Shown one piece after another: positions 1 through 8,236 of a stretch of 64,000 bases of DNA; within the stretch, counting starts at the first letter, position 1, and each line of letters begins with the position of its first letter. The notes below the pieces were generated by a model. The model was not told the origin of the DNA and searched no databases. It was given only the letters and a program-made list of their open reading frames with translations. Both the position numbers and the translations under genes were made by a program. Source of the DNA: Magnetovibrio sp. (GTDB taxonomy: Bacteria; Pseudomonadota; Alphaproteobacteria; Rhodospirillales; Casp-alpha2); contig PBKU01000039.1 of assembly GCA_002722175.1 (NCBI GenBank), positions 17,234-81,233 of the forward strand. The letters run 5' to 3'.

Positions 1-384
1 TAGATGTTTATTGCGCAAGACTGCCCTTTGCGGGTTTGTCAATGAGCTTTGAATGAAGGTTAATTCAGAGTGTAACATATAATATCAACATAAGGTGTAG
101 AAGGGTGCCAAAGCAGTTATAAAGTTCCTGAAATAGTGGTGCAATTAGAATGAAAAGTTTTTTTATAAAGAGGCCAATACTATTTATATTGCATATTACG
201 GATTTTATGAACAGAACGTATATTAAACTTAGTTATTTTTTTGGCGAGAAGAAGAGAAAAGGTTTTGAATGTTTCAATTTTCTTACCTGCATTGTAATTT
301 TCAAATTTAAGCAACGGGTGTCCCACTTTAGTCATTAATTGCTCTGGTTGGTTGGGAGAGTTGTTTATAAGATGGACTTTTAGA
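1..384. other. Left-edge region without a recognisable gene
   Basis: This stretch before hprK is AT-rich and shows no reading frame I can assign. A 62-codon frame at 150-338 has low-complexity composition and no family resemblance. In many alphaproteobacteria a ChvG-type sensor kinase gene lies directly upstream of hprK, but nothing like its C-terminal ATPase motifs is visible here. The region presumably holds the promoter of the phosphorelay operon; I could not place it with confidence. Confidence 0.4.
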
Positions 385-816
385 ATGAAGCATATTCACG
401 GTACATGTCTTTCCATTGATGGCTGTGGTGTAATTCTTCGAGGACCGCCATCTAGTGGAAAATCAGATCTTGCCCTAAGGCTAATTAAAGAGGGAGCTCA
501 ATTAGTCGCAGATGATCAGATTGTTTTGAGCTCTTCCTGTGAAGGACTTTTTGCTTCAGCGCCGAAAAAATTGGCAGGATTAATAGAAGTACGTGGTGTT
601 GGAATCATAAAACTTGAATCCGTAGAAAATGTTAGGGTTGACGTTGTAGTTGATTTGGTAAAAAGAAATCAAATTTCTCGCGTTCCAGACTTTTTGACGG
701 TTGAGGTTTTTGGGGTGTCAGTTCCTAGTATATTACTTTTTCCGTTTGATGTCTCTGCAAGTACCAAGCTAACAATTGCGTTAAAGGTGGTTAAAGGGAA
801 GAGCGTTTTTATATGA
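385..816 (+). CDS. hprK: Short alphaproteobacterial HPr kinase/phosphorylase
   Basis: The 143-residue product matches the catalytic domain of HPr kinase/phosphorylase, which phosphorylates and dephosphorylates the regulatory serine of HPr. The P-loop GPPSSGKS lies about 20 residues in, followed by SDLALRLI and, further on, the conserved EVRGVGI segment. The N-terminal domain of Firmicutes HprK (about 310 residues) is absent; this is the usual short alphaproteobacterial form, not a truncation. I chose ATG 385 because family members begin about ten residues before the first conserved block; an in-frame TTG at 352 would add 11 residues. The stop overlaps the rapZ start (ATGA), and the substrate gene ptsH follows in the same run. 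Confidence 0.9.
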   Translation: MKHIHGTCLSIDGCGVILRGPPSSGKSDLALRLIKEGAQLVADDQIVLSSSCEGLFASAPKKLAGLIEVRGVGIIKLESVENVRVDVVVDLVKRNQISRVPDFLTVEVFGVSVPSILLFPFDVSASTKLTIALKVVKGKSVFI

Positions 817-1706
817 CAAAAGAAATTGCTATTTCAGACAAAAAGAGAACACCTATCATTTTTGTATCTGGTCTTTCAGGTGCAGGGAAGAGTTCAGCAT
901 TAAAAGTGCTTGAAGATATAGGGTATGAAGCTGTTGACAACCTTCCATTGTCCCTCGTTGAACGGATAATTCCGAGAAGTCCATTAAAGTCAGTCCCTTT
1001 AGCCCTTGGTATTGACAGTAGAACTCGAGACTTTTCTGCAGAAAAAGTAGTTCATCTTATTAAGAAACTCCGGAGGCGTTCGTCCCTGATAAGCTCATTC
1101 TTGTTTTTAGATTGTGATGATTACGTGCTAATTCGTCGTTTTGAAGAAACCCGTCGGCGACATCCAATGGCCATCGATCGGTCGGTAACAGATGGCATCT
1201 ATTTTGAGCGGGAGCTTTTAAAGGAGCTGCGTCAATATGCTGATATATGCATAGATACGTCAGAGTTTAATATAGGGGCTCTCAAACGACTTCTATCTGG
1301 CCATTTTGGCTTGACGAAGGGAGCAAGCCTGTCAATTTTCGTGATCTCCTTTTCATTTAAAATAGGAATACCTAGAAATTCAGATATAGTTTTAGATGTG
1401 AGGTTTTTATCTAACCCATATTACAATCGAACATTACGAAAATTAAATGGGCGTGATGAACAGGTTCGTAAATTCTTGGAAAATGATGAGGGTTACAAAA
1501 GTTTTGTTTCTAGCTTAAAGGAATTACTTGAAATTTTACTGCCACGTTATCGTGATGAAGGGAAAAGTTATCTAACAATCGCGCTTGGTTGTTCTGGGGG
1601 GCGCCATCGGTCTGTTGCAATAGCAGAGTTTTTGGCCGATTGGCTAGAAACTTCAGGATGGCCAAGGTCATTAGAGCATAGAGATCTGGAAAAGTTTAAT
1701 AGCTAG
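813..1706 (+). CDS. rapZ: RapZ-family nucleotide-binding protein
   Basis: The 297-residue protein is the RapZ/YvcJ P-loop ATPase/GTPase. The Walker A motif GLSGAGKS is at residues 20-27, followed by the family-typical EDIGYEAVDNLP segment, and the C-terminal domain carries GCSGGRHRS at about 259-267. In enterobacteria RapZ is an RNA-binding adaptor that steers RNase E to a small RNA controlling glucosamine-6-phosphate synthesis; the role in alphaproteobacteria is less settled. It overlaps hprK by 4 bases and is followed after about 48 bases by the EIIA gene, the standard alphaproteobacterial arrangement, so cotranscription with the phosphorelay is likely. Confidence 0.93.
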   Translation: MTKEIAISDKKRTPIIFVSGLSGAGKSSALKVLEDIGYEAVDNLPLSLVERIIPRSPLKSVPLALGIDSRTRDFSAEKVVHLIKKLRRRSSLISSFLFLDCDDYVLIRRFEETRRRHPMAIDRSVTDGIYFERELLKELRQYADICIDTSEFNIGALKRLLSGHFGLTKGASLSIFVISFSFKIGIPRNSDIVLDVRFLSNPYYNRTLRKLNGRDEQVRKFLENDEGYKSFVSSLKELLEILLPRYRDEGKSYLTIALGCSGGRHRSVAIAEFLADWLETSGWPRSLEHRDLEKFNS

Positions 1707-1754
1707 AGACTTATATTAGCAATAGGTATAGATAAACAGGAATGGAGTACAATT

Positions 1755-2162
1755 ATGATTGGCGTAGTGCTTGTCACACATAGCCGTTTAGCTATTGAAT
1801 TAATTGCGGCATTGGAACACATAGTTGGTCCCCAAGAAAACATAGCTGGAGTGTGCATAAAACCAAAAGATAATGTGGATGAACGTCGGAAGGAAATTTT
1901 GAAGTGCACTAGCGATGTCGATCAAGGAAAGGGGGTTATTATATTAACGGATATGTTTGGAGGCACACCGTCGAACTTAGCGATATCTATTCTAAGCAAA
2001 GGGCGCATTGAAGTGGTTGCCGGGGTAAATCTCCCAATGCTTGTCAGGTTATCCAGTGTTAGGGGCCATTTGACACTAAGTGAGGCTGTTGAGAGCATTC
2101 AGGATGCAGGCCGAAAATATATTAATATAGCTTCACAAATTCTTGATACCCAACAAGCTTAG
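1755..2162 (+). CDS. PTS EIIA component, mannose (EIIA-Man) family
   Basis: A 135-residue cytosolic protein with the EIIA-Man fold signature: IGVVLVTHS at the start places the phospho-accepting histidine at His9, and the LTDMFGGTPSN segment around residue 67 is the conserved Asp-containing loop. It would take phosphate from HPr. No EIIB, EIIC or EIID gene lies nearby, so this is probably a regulatory relay rather than a sugar importer, as in other alphaproteobacteria with this gene order. ptsH begins 11 bases after its stop. Confidence 0.9.
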   Translation: MIGVVLVTHSRLAIELIAALEHIVGPQENIAGVCIKPKDNVDERRKEILKCTSDVDQGKGVIILTDMFGGTPSNLAISILSKGRIEVVAGVNLPMLVRLSSVRGHLTLSEAVESIQDAGRKYINIASQILDTQQA

Positions 2163-2173
2163 GTAATAAATCA

Positions 2174-2467
2174 ATGGGGTCAAATAAGTTGCCAACGCTT
2201 ATAGAAAAACGGAGGCTGACTATTCGCAATGAGCGTGGTTTACATGCACGCGCAGCTGCGCAATTTGTTTCTATTGTTTCAGCTCATAATGCAACAGTCA
2301 CTGTATGCAAGGGAGGACAGGCAGTCTCAGGTGAGTCGATCATGGGTTTGATGATGCTCGCGGCCACTGCAGGAAGCAAGATTGATGTACATGTAGAAGG
2401 TCCGGCCGCTAAGGTGGTGGCGGGTAAACTTGAAAAATTAGTGGAGAAAAAATTTGGCGAAGGATAG
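2174..2467 (+). CDS. ptsH: Phosphocarrier protein HPr
   Basis: A 97-residue HPr. The active-site motif GLHARAA places the phosphohistidine at His24, and SGESIMGLMMLAA places the regulatory serine (equivalent to Ser46) at Ser55, matching the presence of hprK four genes upstream. It accepts phosphate from EI and passes it to EIIA. The N-terminus is about 9 residues longer than in classical HPr. Its 3' end overlaps the ptsI start by 14 bases in another frame, which implies translational coupling. Confidence 0.94.
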   Translation: MGSNKLPTLIEKRRLTIRNERGLHARAAAQFVSIVSAHNATVTVCKGGQAVSGESIMGLMMLAATAGSKIDVHVEGPAAKVVAGKLEKLVEKKFGEG

Positions 2468-4238
2468 AAAAAACCCAAAACCTGTAAAGGTAAAGGAGTC
2501 TTGTTTTGATGGTTTTGGTGTATCTGCAGGGATTGCTTTTGGAAAAGTTTACCCCCGAGAAGGTGGGGTAAAAAACGTTTCAGAGTATCATATAGCTAAA
2601 TCTAAAATAGGTGATGAACAAAAACGGCTTTCCGCGGCAGTAGAATCTTCAAAACGACAGCTTAGAAAATTGTCTGCCAGGATAAAAAAATTCTCAGGTG
2701 CGGCTGGAGAGGAAATATCAATTCTTTTTGATGCTTATCACACAATGTTAAAAGGGTCTCGTCTGGTTCGAGGGGCAGAGGAACGTATTTTAAAATGCCA
2801 GATCAACGCGGAGGCCGCTGTGCAGGCAGAAATAATTGAAATTTCTAGTTATTTTGAAAATATGGAAGACAGCTATATCGCTGCGCGAATTGACGATGTT
2901 CGCGAGGTGGGTTACCGCATTATACATAATTTAACAGATGTTCCTGACCATACCCAAAAACAATTGCCACGTGGAGCTATCGTGGTAGCAAGAAGTTTGT
3001 CCCCGCCGGATATTGCTCAAATTGATCCAAATAATGTCCGTGCAATTGTGGCGGAATTTGGTGGTGCAGATGGACATACTGCAATAATGGCACGGGCTCT
3101 TGGAATCCCTACTGTGTTAGGTGCAAGCGAAGTGGCGAGGAATCTGAAAAGTGGGAGCAATATTATAGTTGATGGCACGCGTGGTAGGGTCGTAATAAAT
3201 CCAGAACGTTCTACCGTAGTTCGCTATGAATCACGACGCCATAATTTACGCAGGGAAGTCCGGAGACTCGATCGGTTGCGCAATCTTGACTGCTGCACTC
3301 GTGATGGGGTTGACATTACGTTGCAAGCAAACCTGGAGCTACCAATTGAAATGAAAATGGTAAATCAATCAGGCGCATCAGGCATTGGTCTTCTTCGGTC
3401 CGAGTTCTTATTTATGAACCGTGAGAACCTTCCAAGTGAAGAGGAACAGTTTTTTGCTTTAAAAGACCTAGTTCAACAGATGAATGGTCGTCCTATTACT
3501 ATTCGTACCTTTGATGCCGGTGGTGAGAAATCGACACCAATACTTACAACTGGGATTAATGAAGAAGCGATGTCTGCATTGGGTCTTCGCGGGATCCGCC
3601 TTTCACTTGAAAAAACAGAGGTGCTAGAAACTCAGTTTAGAGCAATCTTGCGGGTCGCGCGTTATGGACATATTCGCATTTTACTGCCAATGGTGACAAC
3701 TCCATCAGAAGTTATAAGAACGCAAGAGATTATGGTAAAGCAAGCGAGAAGGCTTAGGCGGAGAGGTGAAAAAATTCCTGACAAATTGCCGCCAATAGGA
3801 GTGATGATTGAGGTTCCGGGTGCAGCGTTGGCAGCAGATGGGCTATCACGGGTAAGCGATTTTTTTGCAATTGGCTCTAATGATTTAACCATGTATACAC
3901 TAGCTATCGACCGGGCAAATAGATATGTAGCGCACATGTTTGATAGCCTTCATCCAGCTGTTTTGAGGTTGATACAGTTTTCAGCTGAAGCTGCCTTTAG
4001 AGCACGAATACCAGTATCTATCTGTGGTGAAATGGCAGGCGACCCGCGTTTTACGGCTCTTTTAGTTGGCATGGGATTTCGAGACCTATCTATGGCTCCG
4101 TCGAACATTCTTCGTGTTAAGAATCGAGTCCGTGGGATGGATTCTTTAGCTGCAAGCCATCGAGCGCATCTGATTATGGACCAGACCGATAAAGGCCGGA
4201 TCACGATGTTGTTGGACGACTTCAATGCATTAGCATAG
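2454..4238 (+). CDS. ptsI: PTS enzyme I (phosphoenolpyruvate-protein phosphotransferase)
   Basis: A 594-residue enzyme I that autophosphorylates from phosphoenolpyruvate and charges HPr. The phosphohistidine is His208 in GGADGHTAIMARALGIP; the PEP-binding domain shows GIGLLRSEFLFM, and the active-site cysteine is Cys524 in SICGEMAGDP. There is no N-terminal GAF domain, so this is the PtsI rather than the PtsP architecture. The start is a TTG inside the ptsH 3' end; no better start precedes the conserved GFGVSAGIAFG segment. It is the last gene of the phosphorelay run, and no clear intrinsic terminator follows. Confidence 0.93.
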   Translation: MAKDRKNPKPVKVKESCFDGFGVSAGIAFGKVYPREGGVKNVSEYHIAKSKIGDEQKRLSAAVESSKRQLRKLSARIKKFSGAAGEEISILFDAYHTMLKGSRLVRGAEERILKCQINAEAAVQAEIIEISSYFENMEDSYIAARIDDVREVGYRIIHNLTDVPDHTQKQLPRGAIVVARSLSPPDIAQIDPNNVRAIVAEFGGADGHTAIMARALGIPTVLGASEVARNLKSGSNIIVDGTRGRVVINPERSTVVRYESRRHNLRREVRRLDRLRNLDCCTRDGVDITLQANLELPIEMKMVNQSGASGIGLLRSEFLFMNRENLPSEEEQFFALKDLVQQMNGRPITIRTFDAGGEKSTPILTTGINEEAMSALGLRGIRLSLEKTEVLETQFRAILRVARYGHIRILLPMVTTPSEVIRTQEIMVKQARRLRRRGEKIPDKLPPIGVMIEVPGAALAADGLSRVSDFFAIGSNDLTMYTLAIDRANRYVAHMFDSLHPAVLRLIQFSAEAAFRARIPVSICGEMAGDPRFTALLVGMGFRDLSMAPSNILRVKNRVRGMDSLAASHRAHLIMDQTDKGRITMLLDDFNALA

Positions 4239-4400
4239 TTTGTTGCTAGTTCTCTATAATATTTTTAATTCTATTGCCAAAAATTTTTAAGCAAGCCAAG
4301 TTAGCTGCTCTCCCACTTTATGACTAGGGTTTGTTGACCTAAGCCTGTCGTTTGATACTTTAAAGTCACGTAAACTAGTTTAGCGTGTCAATTAAGCTTT

Positions 4401-4730
4401 CTAGCTGCCCCAGAATTGATAGTCTCCAGTGAAACCAAGAAAGCGGCTTATTTTTGACCATTACTGACTAGCACAAAAGTAGGAGTGAAAAACTATTCCA
4501 TTAGTAAGTTTCAAATCAGTTGGCATGGGAATATCAATATATACCCGGCGCAAAGGGGTGCGCCTTTCCAGATCATTCTTGTTATAGTTCCCTCCTATTT
4601 CTTTGTGCCATTCATAATGTCAATCACAGCGTTTGGCTTCAAACATGAGAAGTGTCAGAGGTTCTGCGGAAATACTCGTTGAAACTAGAACAATTAGTGA
4701 GGTTATTATTTGTAAAAGTTTTTGCATCAT
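4401..4730 (-). pseudogene. soxS: soxS-like thioredoxin-fold gene, disrupted by stops
   Basis: Reading the minus strand from ATG 4730 gives a signal peptide (MMQKLLQIITSLIVLV...ISA), then LTLLMFEAKRCD, a TGA stop, then HYEWHKEIGGNY, RTPLRRVYIDIP, LTNGIVF, a TAA stop, and ISRFLGFTGDYQFWG up to TAG. All segments stay in one frame and follow the order seen in SoxS-type periplasmic thioredoxins, which keep the sulfur-oxidation carrier reduced. The first stop falls in the redox motif, and the second cysteine of CxxC is missing. Divergent position next to soxX matches functional sox loci. The family match is from memory of conserved segments. Confidence 0.72.
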
Positions 4731-4836
4731 CCAAATAGCTTGGCAGGAAACATTGTCAAATAGGTAAACTGTGAATTTCAAACAATGATGTTAATAGATT
4801 TTGCGGGTTTAATTGATTGTCTAAGAGTTAATTTCA

Positions 4837-5281
4837 ATGTTATATAAGAGTTATTCGGTATTATCGTTTTCGGACTTGGGCATAATGAATGTGCGATTGC
4901 AGATGTTAATGTCCCTTTTTCCATTGAGAATAATGGGATAGCGGAGTCCCTTACTGAAAAATCAGGGGGGCCACAGGTTGGTCGGGCGGCAGCTATCAAT
5001 TGGAAAAAAGGTAATTGCCTTGCGTGTCATACAATGCTGATCCCAGAACAGTTTTTTCATTGGGAGATTGGTCCCAATCTTTCTGCTGTTGGGAGCTAGC
5101 TACCCGAAGCCGAGCTCCGGCTTCTTTTAGTAAATGCAAAGTTGGTTCAGGAGGGTGCAATTATGCCTTCTTTCTATTGGAAAACAGAACATGGCGTATA
5201 CTTAAGAAATTTAAAAGAAAAACCATCCTTTCAGCAGAACAGGTTGAAGACATTATAGCGCACCTGATGACTTTGAAATAA
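4837..5281 (+). pseudogene. soxX: soxX cytochrome c gene with frameshifts and a stop
   Basis: SoxX is the monohaem c-type subunit of the SoxAX complex that loads thiosulfate onto SoxYZ. One frame from 4860 to about 5220 gives an export-type start, then GRAAAINWKKGNCLACHTM with the CxxCH haem site, then IGPNLSAVGS, a TAG stop at about 5097-5099, then LPEAELRLLLVNAKLV and GAIMPSFYW. After an A-rich run near 5217 the sense continues one frame over as KTILSAEQVEDIIAHLMTLK to TAA at 5281. The likely ATG (4837) is also out of frame with the mature part. At least one nonsense and one or two frameshift lesions are therefore needed. Confidence 0.85.
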
Positions 5282-5339
5282 CCGTGAACTCAACTAATGG
5301 CAGGCTAAAGTATTATTCAACGCAAGGAGAAAAAATGCA

Positions 5340-5813
5340 ATGAAAGACTATTTGAAAACCAAGCTCTCTAGACGCTTCGTTTTAAAAAGTGGCTTCGCAA
5401 GTGCGTCAGTGCTAGCCGGAATGACGTTGGCATCAGAAAATGCATTAGCAGATGCCAAGTTGGCAGCTGAAGCAGTGAAGAAGATAGCCGGCAACAAAAC
5501 TCCTACCCAAGGGAAAATCGAAATTACTGCTCCGCAAATAGCAGACAATGGCAATACGGTTCCATTTTCTGTGGCAATTGATAGTCCAATGACGGCAGGC
5601 AATCATGTAAAGTCAGTTCATATATTTGCTGATGGAAATCCACGCCCGGAAGTTGCCTCATTTCATTTTAAGCCTGGAAGTATCGCAAAAGTATCTACCC
5701 GTATGCGGATGAGTAAGACACAGAATATTATAGCGGTGGCTGAGCTAAATAATGGGGAGATTTATTCAAATAAAGTAAAAGTAAAGGTTACTATCGGCGG
5801 TTGTGGCGGATGA
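5340..5813 (+). CDS. soxY: Thiosulfate-carrier subunit SoxY
   Basis: The 157-residue product is SoxY, the sulfur-carrying half of the periplasmic SoxYZ carrier. It has a Tat-type signal with SRRFVLK at residues 10-16, a hydrophobic stretch and an ALA-type cleavage site near residue 37. It ends in GGCGG, the swinging arm whose cysteine holds sulfur intermediates. The frame is intact and the carrier arm complete. An AAGGAG ribosome site precedes ATG 5340. It lies 58 bases after the broken soxX and 25 bases before soxZ, the normal sox order, so it survives while its oxidising partners upstream have decayed. Confidence 0.95.
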   Translation: MKDYLKTKLSRRFVLKSGFASASVLAGMTLASENALADAKLAAEAVKKIAGNKTPTQGKIEITAPQIADNGNTVPFSVAIDSPMTAGNHVKSVHIFADGNPRPEVASFHFKPGSIAKVSTRMRMSKTQNIIAVAELNNGEIYSNKVKVKVTIGGCGG

Positions 5814-5838
5814 TCTTGGAATAAAGGAGAATTAGAAA

Positions 5839-6171
5839 ATGGCAAAAAAAGCGAGAGCACGGGTTAAAGTTCCAAAATCGATTAAATCAGGAACACCATT
5901 TCTGGTTAAGACTTTAATTTCCCACAAGATGGAGACTGGTTTTCGCACGGATAAAAAAACAGGTAAGAAGATTCCACGGCATATACTTAACAAATTTGTA
6001 GCCAGGATGGATGGTAAAGAGGTTTTTTCGGCAAATTGGCATCCGGCTGTTTCTGCTAATCCCTACACCGCTTTTTATACAGTGGCAGATAAGAGCGGTC
6101 AGTTGGAATTATCTTGGATTGATGACAAGGGTGACGTCTTCATTAAAAATGTTGGCGTAAAAGTGGAATGA
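5839..6171 (+). CDS. soxZ: Thiosulfate-carrier subunit SoxZ
   Basis: The 110-residue product matches SoxZ in length and pattern: basic N-terminus ARVKVPKSIKSGTPFLVKTLISHKMETG, then IPRHILNKF, a central FSANWHPAVSANPY and a C-terminal SWIDDKGDVF strand. SoxZ has no signal peptide of its own and is exported with SoxY through the Tat pathway. An AAAGGAG site precedes the ATG. The frame is intact. With soxX broken and no complete soxA, soxB or soxCD within the window, its role here is uncertain. Confidence 0.94.
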   Translation: MAKKARARVKVPKSIKSGTPFLVKTLISHKMETGFRTDKKTGKKIPRHILNKFVARMDGKEVFSANWHPAVSANPYTAFYTVADKSGQLELSWIDDKGDVFIKNVGVKVE

Positions 6172-6174
6172 ATT

Positions 6175-6395
6175 ATGAGGGAGCTATTGGTTGTTACAGG
6201 CATTTTATTCCTGACCGGAGGAATACAGGACACAGGTTTCTAGATTCAGGAAACGCTGCCTATTTCCTGGGGCTGATCGTACACAGTCGCAGATGCTCAA
6301 GAAAACAGAGCGGGGCGCATGCAATTCAAATCCTTGAGGGGCATTGAAATTTTAGACCGTTCTATAGGTGAAAAATTGCAAATAGTCGGGTGTAT
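6175..6395 (+). pseudogene. Possible soxA remnant downstream of soxZ
   Basis: An ATG three bases after the soxZ stop opens a signal-peptide-like start (MRELLVVTGILFLTGG) that ends at a TAG after 22 codons. Further along, in another frame, SLRGIEILDRSIGEKLQIVG weakly recalls the middle of SoxA, which normally follows soxZ. No CxxCH haem site is left. The evidence is position plus faint similarity, so this is a suggestion only; it could equally be plain intergenic DNA. Confidence 0.28.
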
Positions 6396-7277
6396 TTAAC
6401 GAGTCGGAACCGGTTTCTCCCCCGAGTAATCATAAAACCCCCGACCAGTTTTGCGGCCAAGCCAACTTGCTTCAACATATTTTACAAGTAGCGGACAAGG
6501 TCGGTATTTAGTGTCAGCAAGACCTTCATGGAGGACATGCATTACCGCGAGGCAGGTATCGAGCCCAATGAAGTCGGCTAGCTCTAGAGGCCCCATAGGA
6601 TGGCGTGTTCCAAGCTTCATAGCTGTATCAATTGATTCAACAGACCCAACCCCTTCATACAGCGTGTAAACTGCTTCATTAATCATTGGGAGTAATATTC
6701 GGTTCACAATAAAAGCTGGAAAGTCTTCAGCGCTGACCGGCTTCTTGCCAAGGCGGATGGTTAACTTTTTGATAGCATCAAAAGTTTGCTCATCAGTTGC
6801 AATTCCGCGAATAAGCTCGACTAATTCCATCCTGGGCACCGGGTTCATAAAGTGCATTCCTACAAATTTTTCAGGCCGATCAGTTTTTGCACCAAGTCGG
6901 GTAATAGAGATGGACGAAGTGTTGGATGCAATAAGTGTATTTGGTTTCAAAAATGGACAAAGCTTTTGAAGTATTTCTTTCTTTATGATTTCATCTTCAG
7001 TTGCCGCCTCTATCACTAGATCGCATGCACTAAAGCCTTCATATTGGTCTCCAGGCGAGATTAGGCTAATTGCCGATTTTTTTTCGTCTTCTGATATATC
7101 ACCTCTTTTCACTCGTCTGGAAAGGCTAGATTCAATATTTTTCATGCCGGTTGCAGTAAGTTCAGTTGAAATATCCAAAAGATATACATTAATGCCCTTT
7201 AAAGCACAGACATGGGTAATCCCCGTTCCCATTTGCCCTGCACCTATAATACCAATTTTCGTTATTTCTTCAGTCAT
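6396..7277 (-). CDS. 3-hydroxyacyl-CoA (3-hydroxybutyryl-CoA) dehydrogenase
   Basis: The 293-residue NAD(P)-dependent enzyme has a Rossmann motif IGIIGAGQMGTGI at about residues 8-20, the catalytic segment GMHFMNPVP, and a C-terminal helical domain with NRILLPMINEA and LGTRHPMGPLELADFIGLD. It interconverts 3-hydroxybutyryl-CoA and acetoacetyl-CoA or related acyl chains. It lies 26 bases downstream of etfA on the same strand, and the grouping with etfAB is common in alphaproteobacteria, which supports a role in short-chain acyl-CoA oxidation or polyhydroxybutyrate-linked metabolism. Paralogues elsewhere in the genome would affect the exact substrate. Confidence 0.92.
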   Translation of the reverse strand: MTEEITKIGIIGAGQMGTGITHVCALKGINVYLLDISTELTATGMKNIESSLSRRVKRGDISEDEKKSAISLISPGDQYEGFSACDLVIEAATEDEIIKKEILQKLCPFLKPNTLIASNTSSISITRLGAKTDRPEKFVGMHFMNPVPRMELVELIRGIATDEQTFDAIKKLTIRLGKKPVSAEDFPAFIVNRILLPMINEAVYTLYEGVGSVESIDTAMKLGTRHPMGPLELADFIGLDTCLAVMHVLHEGLADTKYRPCPLLVKYVEASWLGRKTGRGFYDYSGEKPVPTR

Positions 7278-7303
7278 TTTTCCTCAACAATGTTCATTTA
7301 GAT

Positions 7304-8236
7304 TTAGTTTTCGAGTTCAGCTGACAAAGATGGGACTGCTTCAAAAAGGTCGGCAACCAATCCATAATCTGCAACCTGGAAAATAGGTGCCTCCTCATCT
7401 TTGTTAATGGCAACGATAACCTTGCTGTCTTTCATCCCAGCTAGATGTTGAATCGCACCTGAAATTCCGACCGCTATATATAGATCCGGGGCTACCACCT
7501 TCCCTGTTTGTCCTACTTGATATTCATTTGGAACAAAACCCGAGTCAACGGCTGCCCGACTTGCCCCTACGGCGCCCCCTAGTTTATCTGCAATTTCTTC
7601 AAGCATAGCAAAATTCTCGCCAGATTGCATTCCGCGTCCCCCTGAAATGACAATGCGGGCACTAGTGAGTTCAGGACGCTCGGATTTAGTAACTTCTTGG
7701 TCAATGAAAGCGCTTACGCCAACATTTTCAGTTGGTGATACAAGCTGAATCCCAGAAGTGTCGTCGTGGCCAGATATAGGCTCAAATGCCGTTGCTCGCA
7801 CTGTCAGAACTTTTATCTGATCCAATGACTGGACAGTAGCCATAGCATTCCCAGCGTATATTGGCCGAACGAAGGTTTCATTATCTTGGATTTGTGTAAT
7901 ATCTGAAATTTGAGCCACATCTAATTTTGCGGCAACACGGGGCATTATATTTTTTCCAACAGTAGTAGCCGTCATAATCAAGTGGGTGTAATTTTTGGCT
8001 ATACTGCTGATTAGCAGAGCAAGATTTTCAGCTAACCAATTTTCGTAAACGGGGGCATCTGCTAACAATACTTGGGATACGCCTCTAAGTTTACTAGCTT
8101 TTTCAGCTGCAGGCCGGCAATTATGTCCTGCAATAAGCACGTTAACCTTTCCTAACTCAGTTCCAGCGGAAACGGCAGAGAGGGATAGGTCCTTTATCTC
8201 TCCATTCTCATGTTCTGCTATGACCAAGACATTCAT
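7304..8236 (-). CDS. etfA: Electron transfer flavoprotein alpha subunit
   Basis: The 310-residue protein is the FAD-binding large subunit of ETF. The C-terminal FAD domain is clear: [81 protein letters not shown] in order over roughly residues 195-290. ETF moves electrons from acyl-CoA and related dehydrogenases to the quinone pool through ETF:quinone oxidoreductase, which is not in this window. Its ATG overlaps the end of etfB by four bases. Confidence 0.97.
   Translation of the reverse strand: MNVLVIAEHENGEIKDLSLSAVSAGTELGKVNVLIAGHNCRPAAEKASKLRGVSQVLLADAPVYENWLAENLALLISSIAKNYTHLIMTATTVGKNIMPRVAAKLDVAQISDITQIQDNETFVRPIYAGNAMATVQSLDQIKVLTVRATAFEPISGHDDTSGIQLVSPTENVGVSAFIDQEVTKSERPELTSARIVISGGRGMQSGENFAMLEEIADKLGGAVGASRAAVDSGFVPNEYQVGQTGKVVAPDLYIAVGISGAIQHLAGMKDSKVIVAINKDEEAPIFQVADYGLVADLFEAVPSLSAELEN

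Noticed and set aside
150..338. A 62-residue plus-strand frame at the left edge
   Set aside because: Composition is Phe/Lys/Ile-rich as expected of AT-rich noncoding DNA, with no recognisable motif.
385..816. hprK as a truncated or broken gene
   Set aside because: The 143-residue length is short against Firmicutes but normal for alphaproteobacteria, and the P-loop and signature are complete.
4485..4682. A 65-residue plus-strand frame
   Set aside because: It lies opposite the soxS-like pseudogene, which explains the sequence better; no family match and no ribosome site of note.
5015..5281. An 88-residue open frame over the soxX region
   Set aside because: Only its last 20 or so codons (KTILSAEQVEDIIAHLMTLK) carry the soxX sense; the earlier part is out of frame with the haem motif, so it is a product of the frameshift and not a gene.
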